NCBI GenBank assembly: GCA_032622095.1
Contig: CP136065.1
Span: 66,147,031 to 66,211,030 of the forward strand
From: Siphonodentalium dalli
Taxonomy: Eukaryota; Mollusca; Scaphopoda; Gadilida; Siphonodentaliidae
Direction of reading: 5' to 3'
Length of the DNA: 64,000 nucleotides
The notes beneath the pieces are model-generated. The model was not told where the DNA came from. It worked only from the letters and a program-made list of their open reading frames with translations, and did not search any database. Positions 56,196 to 64,000 of this stretch are shown in pieces. How positions within the stretch are numbered: position 1 is the first letter of the stretch; every line of letters starts with the position of its first letter. A program made the translations under genes and the position numbers.

Positions 56196-56640
56196 GTTTA
56201 GTGTGCCTGCCATTTGCAGAATGAGGTCCCCAGAGGGTGAATTTAGTGATGCTATCCGCATAGTGGCTAGCATCACTAAATTCACCCTCTGGGGACCTCA
56301 TTCTGCTTAGGCCTCATCTTCTCTGGAAAGTTTCTTTATTATAAAATTTCTATAGAAACTTCTTCACATAGATTCTATTTATTTTTTAGTTTAGTTTCTC
56401 TATGTCCCCAAATTGGCAGACGACACATTGCATAATCAAGGTTCCCAATGGGTGTACATCACAATATTCACTATTTGGGAACTCAAGTCTGAGTCTATGT
56501 CTCCTATAGCAGATGATGCCTTGCAGATTGAGGTTCCCAGATGGTGAATTTAGTAATGCTAGCCAACTATGCAGGATAGCATCACTAAATTCACCCTCAG
56601 GGGACCTCATTCTGCAAATGACAGGCACATTAAACTCAGG
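56196..56640. mobile_element. Two foldback elements of the 'tttgcagaatgaggtcc' family
   Basis: One at 56196-56320 and a second at about 56440-56640, each with 'ggtgaatttagtgatgct' or 'taatgct' and its complement. Confidence 0.75.
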
Positions 56641-56792
56641 CTTGTTCGAGTAATATTCATTAAAGTGAGAAGGTACCCCAATTTCAATAAATTCCCGGTA
56701 ACAACAGTGATCTAATAGCGGTAATATTTTTAAAAATAATTAATTTGAGTCGCCCGGTTATCAGGCTATAATAAAAATCAAATTGAATTTTT

Positions 56793-57000
56793 AGCCCTTT
56801 CAGTGCCAAGTCCGATTTTTGTATCAACCCATATTTCCTTGATCATTTTTCAAATTTATTGATTATAATAATGTGATACATTGATTGAGAGAGCTCTTAG
56901 AGCTCTTTCCATCAATGTATCACATTATTATAATCAATAAATTTGAAAAATGATCAAGGAAATATGGGTTGATACAAAATTCGGACTTGGCACTGAAAGG
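56793..57000. mobile_element. Near-perfect palindromic piggyBac-type MITE, arms about 100 bp
   Basis: 'ccctttcagtgccaagtccg' at the left is mirrored by 'cggacttggcactgaaaggg' at the right; the arms remain complementary to a small loop at 'gagctcttagagctc'. Right flank is TTAA, left flank TTAG. Confidence 0.92.
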
Positions 57001-57615
57001 GTTAATATAAATTAGTTTATGGCTGCAGTCATAAATTAATTTACAATTTCCATATATGCAACGTAACTGCAATTATTTAACGAATGTGGATTGGATAACA
57101 TTTAACACACATTGTGTAAAAATCTATGTCGACTCATCGAGACGGGGTGTCAACTCGAGACGTTCACCCACTGACTATAGAATAAATAAATAAATTATGC
57201 ATATAATGTAACATTTTATTTGATACATTTGCTTGAAAATTGTACGATAATATCTCGATGACAGCATTCTATTCATTTCATTCCGGTTTTGCTGACATCC
57301 GTATCATATTTGTATTCCCATCGTTTCCTAATCTCGTCATACAGTAATCAATACAGTGAAAGTTGACAGATCTTGGTCCACTAACATATTTTATTCCAGT
57401 GCGATGTCTATTCGCATTGGCACTCACCCTTGGCATATTGGTAAAGTTTTTTATATTACTTCAGGCTAAACAAATCCCTCAAATACAGGAAATTTGAGTA
57501 CTGTCTCCCTTAAAGGTACACAATTCGTGGTCCCCGTATCATCAAATTCCAACAACAACAACAAAAACATCAACAACAATATTACTTCATAAGATGCTTT
57601 AGTTATCAGAATCGA

Positions 57616-58052
57616 TTAAAGGTACTCAACCCGTAAAGAGGGTCCCCATCTCAACAGATTCCAACAACAACAATCCGATCAGCGGGTCCTATATTACTAT
57701 TTCTTTGGCTTTGGGGGTAAAAAATATTTGATTCGAGTCGAGGAACCCATCAAACAAAGCTCAGAGTTATTAGATATTGATTTTTCAAATTTGTTATGTT
57801 CTCGAGATGAGTACCAATAACTGCCGTAATCTGCTCTGGATGTGTACTCAAGTGGTAATTTTAACGCAATTTTGACTGAGTTCTGGGCCAGATAGTATTC
57901 CCGATAATGAAAAATAATAGATTTCTAAAATCGATATCTAACAAATCTGAGCTTTGATGGGTGACTTCCTCGACTCGAATCAAATATTTTTGACCCCCGA
58001 AGCCATTGAAATAGTAATTGAGAGGAGTTTTATCGGGTTGAGTACCTTTAAT
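57616..58052. mobile_element. Foldback MITE, 'aggtactcaacccg' family, second copy
   Basis: Same ends and internal 'ttgattcgagtcgagga' as 23631-24115, in reverse order. TTAA at both ends. Confidence 0.8.
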
Positions 58053-58141
58053 TACCAAAATATAATTCTAAGCACTTGTCAACTATAGTATAAAATTTTC
58101 CAAAATATGTTATATATCCACAATATATATATACCCCACTA

Positions 58142-58412
58142 CAGTTATGCCCTAAATAATCGACTCCTTAACCACAGCAGAATTATGGGTAACTTTTCAG
58201 GATTTAGTCAGAAATATGGCTTGTTGCCATTCATCAGAAAGCTCTCGGGAGAGCAGAATAATGGGTAAATTTTCAGGATTCAGTCGGAAATATGGCTTGT
58301 TGCCATTCATCGGAATGCTCTCAGTGGCAACAAGCCATATTTCCGGCTAAATCCTGAAAAATTACCCATAATTCTGCTGTGGTTAAGGAGTCGATTATTT
58401 AGGGCATTACGT
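58142..58412. mobile_element. TA-targeting MITE with a duplicated internal arm
   Basis: 'cagttatgccctaaataatc' to 'gattatttagggcattac', with the 'tcaggatttagtc' arm present twice in direct orientation. Confidence 0.8.
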
Positions 58413-58589
58413 GTACAGTATAGTCAAATATGACCCCAGAAACTATTATAGGACTCAACTTCGCTTTGTCCTGCAATCAGTTTCTATTAATTAAAGTCGG
58501 TGCGCCTTATATTTATTTCTCATGCAATTATACACTAGAATGTAATTAATTAGTAATGAATACATAGTTTATCCCAAATATAGAGTTTT

Positions 58590-60830
58590 TAGTTCATCTG
58601 AGACGAAGTCTCCGGTGGAGCTATAGTCATCACTCCTCGTCCGTCGTCTGTCCGTCCATCCATCCATCCGTCCATCCATCCGTCCGTCCATCCGTCCGTC
58701 AACAATTCTTTGAACATCTTCTCCTCTGGAACCAATGGACCGAATGAGTTCATATTTGGTGTGGATGTTCCCTAGGTGACTCACATTCAGAATTGTTCAA
58801 ATGAGGTCACTGGGTCAAATAGTTGCGAAGCCAGGGCCATAACTCTTTCCCTCCATAGTAATTCTTTTAAACATCTTCTTCTCAAATACCATCAGGCCAA
58901 ATGGGTTCATATTTGGTATGAAGGATCCTTGGGTGACTGGGGTTCAAATGAGGTCACTGGGTCAAATGTGGGCGGGGCCAGGGACACAACTCTTAAAAAA
59001 AACAACATTTTTTACATCAAACTCCTTGTTCAATTTAACAAAACAAAACAAAACAGAAACCCCCAAAAAAATTGAGATTAATTTCTTGCTCAATCAGGCT
59101 CAATTTAAAAAAAAATAACACCATTATAACATCCACCAGGGTGACTCAACCAAATTTGGTTTAAATCAGTCTAAAATCAAGAACATGCTTAAACCATATA
59201 GAAGTCACATTGATTATAAAGTAATAAATGGCAGTGTTAACAAAATCTGTTTGGAATGACTGCTTTGATTAATAGCCTAAATTTCTCTGCCTGTTAGAGA
59301 GTTTGTATATAAATGACCCTGCTTATGATAACAACTCCACTCCCAAGGCCAAGTGTGAATGATGAATCTGACAGTTAGGCCAGTAAAACTAAATACCTGT
59401 TTTCTCAGGCGATTACATATGGGAAACTGGATGAGAAAGATGGAGGCATTTTCTTAGCTTACCTGAGATGAAGAATTGAGACATATTTTGTGTGGATGGT
59501 CCCTAGGTGGCTGGGATTCAGTTCTGTTCAAATGGGGGTTACATGGTCAAAAAAGTGGCATAGCTAGGGACCTAACTCTTTCCATCCATAGTAATTCTTA
59601 AAACATCTTCTCAAGAATCTAGGGACCTAACTCTTTCCATCCATAGTAATTCTTAAAACATCTCAAGAATCATCGGGGCTATTTAGCTTGTAATTGGTAT
59701 GGAAGGTTTTTGGGTGACGGGATACAGATGTGTTGAAATGAGGTCACCTGGTCAAATAAGGGCGGAGCCAGGGACGTAACTTGTCCATCCATTGTAATTC
59801 TTAAAATGTCTTCCTATCAAGAACCATAAGACCTATTCAGCTTATATTTGGTATGGGTGACTAGGATTCAGATTTGATTCAGAATTGGTCAGAGCCAATG
59901 ACATAATTCTTTCCCTCATCAGTTATTAGCTCAACTTACGTTGTAAGTTTGAGCTATTGCCATGGATTGGCGTCCGTCGTCCTTGTGTCCATATGTCCAT
60001 CAACAATTTCCTTTCCCGCGGGCTACAGGTCATACCTTTGGTCTGATCTTTATGAAATTTGTCATGAATGTTGACATTAACATGTAGATGGGAACGAGTC
60101 ATTTTGGGGTCATTCGGCAAAAAAACATGGGCGCCAGCAGCCATCTTGGATTTTACTCTTTGCATGACTAAATCCTTTGACACAGGCTACCGGTCGTATT
60201 TTTAGTCATATCTTCATGAAATTTGTTACGGTTGTTAACAATGACATGTAGATGGGAATTAGTCATTTTGGGGTCATTCGGCTAAAAAACATGGCTGCCA
60301 GCAGCCGTCTTAGATTTTACTCTTTGCATAACTAGGCCTTTCAACTTTCCACATTCCTAATCACTCCATTGACTTTAACACATAAAATTATTCCCTTTCC
60401 AAGTTGAGCTACAGTGTGATTGACACTTTCATTTTTAAAATATCTTCTCAAGAACCATTTGGCATATTTGGTATACATTTTGGTATAGAGAGTCATTTGG
60501 TGACTGGGTTCAGATTTGTTGAAATGGGTTCACCAGGTCAAATAGGGTTGCGACCATGGACATAACTCTTCCCCCAAAGTAATTCTTATAATGGCGCTCC
60601 TCAAGAGCCATCAGTCCTATTTAGCCTATATGTAGTAACCGGTATGGAGGGTCCTTGTGTTACTTGGGACTGGGTTACAGATTTGTTAAAATGGGTTCGA
60701 CCAATCAAGAAATGGCATTTGGTGTAAATGGCCTATGGAGAGTTGGGATCAAAATTTGTTTGAATGGGGTCCACCATTAAAAAAGGGGAGCATGTCAGGT
60801 TGTAACTTTGCCATAGTTAGGAAAGCTTGA
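58590..60830. repeat. Large dispersed repeat ('catctgagacgaagtctccgg' type)
   Basis: Begins with 'gttcatctgagacgaagtct', followed by a gtccgtccatcc run (58640-58700), and repeats 'tgaggtcactgggtcaaat' and 'ataactctttccctccatag' several times. A reversed pearl-like element (59927-60435) is inserted. This type of repeat is common in mollusc genomes in my experience of the family; no coding capacity. Confidence 0.6.
59927..60435. mobile_element. Pearl-like element, short copy with two monomers
   Basis: Same ends as 27355-30240 in reverse orientation ('gctattgccatggattgg' to 'gtgattgacactttcat') with two 'ccatcttggattttactctt' monomers. Confidence 0.85.
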
Positions 60831-61298
60831 AGTGTCAGTTGTAATATTCCAACATGTGCAAAGGAATTTTACGAACTTGGGAGTGTGTTTGCTTCAGTTG
60901 AGAGGGAGCAGACTATGGACTATGTGGGGTGGGGGGATCTGGACCATATTTCAAGGTGGACACCCCACTGCTCAACGGAGACCCTCTAGGCTATGTCCCT
61001 CTTTAGGACTACTTGTTTTTAAGTGAATATGACAAGTACTAACTCTTATGGTCTTCCGATTCCCAGTCTTCCTAGTCTTTACAGTTTGGTGAGCGTCTCC
61101 ACAGTCATTGACTGTCTTGTTTAATGTGTAGGTAACGGGCATCTATACTTGTGATGTCACACATAATTTACGTTATACCGTGTTGATGAATTTTCGGTGA
61201 CACCACTTTTTAGAGACAGAATCATGTGATTTGCAGCAGTGGCAGACACACCATTTGCAGGCTTGATCAATCATTTCTTCTTTTCTTCCAATTTTCAG

Positions 61299-61490
61299 CT
61301 TTGAAGAATGGAAACTAAAGCAATTTGAGTCTTGCCAGAACATGTGATGAATCGTGAGATAATGATGTCATTTCCTCTTCCTATAATTAAAGTCCCGATC
61401 AATTGAGTTTGTATACCGAATTGTTATAAAAATAGACCAGTTTTGAAAGCTACATCCATACTCTAGCACTATTCTTTCTGACTGGGGTTA
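61299..61490 (+). other. Possible 3'-UTR exon of MSRB1 (tentative)
   Basis: A pyrimidine-rich stretch (TTTCTTCTTTTCTTCC) ends in ATTTTCAG at 61291-61298 and could pair with the donor two bases after the MSRB1 stop. The following sequence is unique-looking up to a MITE near 61493. No protein similarity and no clear SECIS fold were seen, so this is only a candidate. Confidence 0.25.
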
Positions 61491-61492
61491 AC

Positions 61493-61757
61493 CCCTCCAT
61501 GACTGGAGCTTCCTGAAATTTTGCGAAAACCCTGTGCCAATGCATTATCTTATATATGCGAGTCTCCCATAGGGAGCCTCGCGTATATTAAGAGAATACA
61601 TTGGCCTAACAATATTTACCTTGACCTTGTAAGACAGTGCATTCTCTTATATATGTGAGGCTCCCTATGGGAGACTCGGATATATAAGAGAATTCACTGG
61701 CACAGAATCTTTAATCCTGCACCAGCACAGCTCCCGTCATGAACCTCATGATAGTGT
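61493..61757. mobile_element. piggyBac-type MITE
   Basis: 'cccctccatgactggagctt' at the left, 'cagctcccgtcatgaacc' at the right, two 'ctcttatatatg' hairpins inside. Confidence 0.75.
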
Positions 61758-63311
61758 TAACGACAGCGTGCTGAATTTATTGCAGGATGAAACTTGTCAA
61801 TTTACATTATTGAACTCGATATTCTGATTGGAATTGATGGTAAAGTTTTTGGGTAGATTAAAATTTATCCAAGGAGTGAAATACTTATTGCAAAAATAAT
61901 ATTATATTTTATTAATTGGTTGTTTCCGTATTAGCCGAGTTATGAGGCCAATGTCATTTACATTACTGTTGACTTATTGACCACATTTTAACTTTATATT
62001 GGCTGACTTTTTTACTTATTGGCAATGTTTTCCACTTTATATTGTCCAACATTTGTTAATTATTGGCCATGTTTTCCACTTATTTGGCTGACTTTTGTTA
62101 CTAATGGTGTGGGCAGCTTTCTGCTTATTATAGCTAATTAATAATTGTTAGTAAACAGGTGAGTTGAAGTTGTAAAGTAAAGAAACCGCAAAAATAAGTA
62201 TCTTTCCAAACTGGTCTCTAATTATTTGTGATATAAAAACTTTTGGATATTTCCGTCATTAGATTCAACAACTGTGATACATGTACTAACATAGCTTTGA
62301 CCTACTTGCATTTACTGCCGAAATCTTCAAGTGTCTGAAGATTTGATAGATGTTCTAAAGATGAAGAGGTGCTACAAATTTCAGAATAAGTCTTATTGTT
62401 AAAGATCAACTGTCCTATTTGAGAGTCCTTAAAAAAAACGCTTTAGTGATAAAAATTCATTTATTACCAATAAATACTCACAACAATACCAAGTGCAGTA
62501 TCATAGTTGCTAATAATGAATTTTTTTCATGGTTAGTGTGGTTGACAAATTCCATATATGGTGATGATGCCTGGAATTTCTCAACATGTGTAAACATGTA
62601 AACATATTGTATGGAAAACCACAACCACACACACACACAATTCCATGATATATAAATACTGATGCCCATGTACAAGGGTATAGAAATCTACTTTCACTAT
62701 GTCTTGTATTCAGCATGGTGTTGTCAGTTGTATATTTTTATGAATAAAACATGATTACTCCTTCAAAATATGTATACGTATTCTATGTATCCGCACGCTA
62801 ACTATCACAAGATACTGTCAATTTAGTTTCTGGTGATAATTTTTATCGTCTTTAATTCCGAAAATCATTTCCGATCACTGAAGCAAACAGTGAACTCTTG
62901 AAACCTCGTGACCGCGACCACGCATGTCCATATATATATTACTAGAAGAAGCAGAGGAGCTTTTTCTAGGCTGAAAATTTGTTTAGGTGGATAAAATTAA
63001 TTAAAATTAATAATGCTGAGAAAGGTGACTTCTTCAACTCAAAACAGATATGTTTTTACTCCTGAAGCAGAATAAATAGTAATTTAGGTGTCAAATCGGA
63101 CAGTGGATCTTTAAGTTCTGATGAATTTATATGCGATACTTGTAGTGCATGTACTTTATCACTTGTATTTCTAGAAGGGTAGAAAGTTTAATGTACGTGT
63201 TATTAATTAGTTATTAATTTAGGGCAAATTGAGATTAAAGATGTATTCAGGGTTCCAGACTTCCATTTACAGCAACAACATAAAAATTAGAAGATAAACC
63301 TAATCTGACGA

Positions 63312-63376
63312 GTTGGATATTCGGGTATTCGAGCATGAAAACTGTTTTCATGCTCGAATCCCCAAATATCCAACGA
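63312..63376. repeat. Hairpin, arms about 30 bp
   Basis: 'attcgagcatgaaaac' is mirrored exactly by 'gttttcatgctcgaat', and 'gttggatattcggg' by 'ccccaaatatccaac' with two mismatches. Confidence 0.85.
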
Positions 63377-64000
63377 AGCAGGGTGTGTTTATCAAAGTGC
63401 ATGAAAAATGTATTTTACCCACATTACATGCTATGAAGTGTCGATTTATCCTTTTTCTGGTGTTAAAATCTCTGGGTACGTTCCATGGGGTTACTCAGAG
63501 CAGCGCCCGAACAACTTCGATCCTGTTATTCGAATCTATAGTAAACAAATTTCTGGTTTGTCATGATGCTGGTGAATCATAGACTAAAGTTAACAACTCT
63601 CAGCCAATCAGAATGTGTGTTTTAGCGACAAATATTCAACTTGAATCACAATCCAATTTATTATTTTTACTTTTTTAGATCTCTTAAAAAAAAATTTTAA
63701 ACCAAATATCACATACAAACCAGTTCAAAAATGCCAAATAAAATCATTTTGATTTTGGAAAATCAACAAAATTAAAAATTTTGGTGTCCCTCTAAAATAT
63801 CAAAAATGAAATAACTACATAGAATATTTAATATCAAACAAATTAGCACCTTTTATGTACCACTTCTCATTCTAAACATACTATTTTATACATAGAATAA
63901 TAGAACATTTAAGATCAAACAAATTAGCACCTTTTATCTAGCACTTCTCATTCTAAATATGTTTTTTTATATGCTAGAGTCTAAATAAAAAGTAAAATAG

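Larger units (their letters stand above)
55107..64000. other. Region downstream of the MSRB1 coding sequence
   Basis: Mostly the repeats listed separately. No further protein-coding exon was recognised on either strand. A polyadenylation-type AATAAA occurs at 62742-62747. The last 180 bp hold a direct duplication ('aaacaaattagcacctttta' at about 63836 and 63917). Confidence 0.6.

Noticed and set aside
61301-61400. Possible SECIS after the candidate acceptor (several TGA and GA motifs)
   Set aside because: No pair of motifs had the right spacing and a pairing stem by eye.

Overview
The window is animal nuclear DNA: AT-rich, intron-rich and full of short inverted-repeat transposons. Two conserved metazoan genes were identified by assembling exons from splice sites, reading phase and protein similarity recalled from memory. 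Several repeat families look like those common in bivalve and other mollusc genomes: a 'pearl'-like element with a tandem core of about 160 bp, and dispersed repeats ending in short tetranucleotide runs. A marine lophotrochozoan, probably a mollusc, is the best guess; this is inference.

Minus strand, about 38.7 kb down to the left edge: the 5' part of RAD54B, the SWI/SNF2-family recombination translocase. Thirteen coding exons were found. They encode about 393 residues, from the start methionine through the N-terminal region, the KYFSVVW...HKKWEGD block and helicase motif I (ADDMGLGKT), to just past the motif Ia region. All twelve splice junctions keep phase. The rest of the ATPase core lies beyond base 1. 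Introns run from under 1 kb to over 9 kb and are mostly transposon and satellite DNA.

Plus strand, 47.5 to 55.1 kb: MSRB1, the selenocysteine-containing methionine-R-sulfoxide reductase. It has three coding exons, an in-frame UGA at the catalytic position and apparently a GC-AG first intron. No SECIS element could be identified by eye. The two genes point away from each other, separated by 8.8 kb of transposon-rich DNA.

The most unusual signal is in RAD54B. At exons 4, 9 and 10 the 3' end of the exon plus its splice donor has been tandemly copied into the downstream intron, with repeat units of 50, 89-107 and 28 bp, leaving arrays of decoy donors. A hAT element has inserted on one decoy, so its 8-bp target duplication is the donor sequence itself. 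A TA-targeting MITE has inserted across the +2/+3 bases of the exon 12 donor and left the GT intact. A second MITE of that family lies about 15 bp from the exon 7 acceptor.

The remaining DNA holds hAT, piggyBac-type, Tc1/mariner-type, Mutator-type and Helitron-type non-autonomous elements, a tRNA-derived SINE, minisatellites, homopolymer tracts and a few stretches that could not be identified. No rRNA, functional tRNA or CRISPR array was seen.
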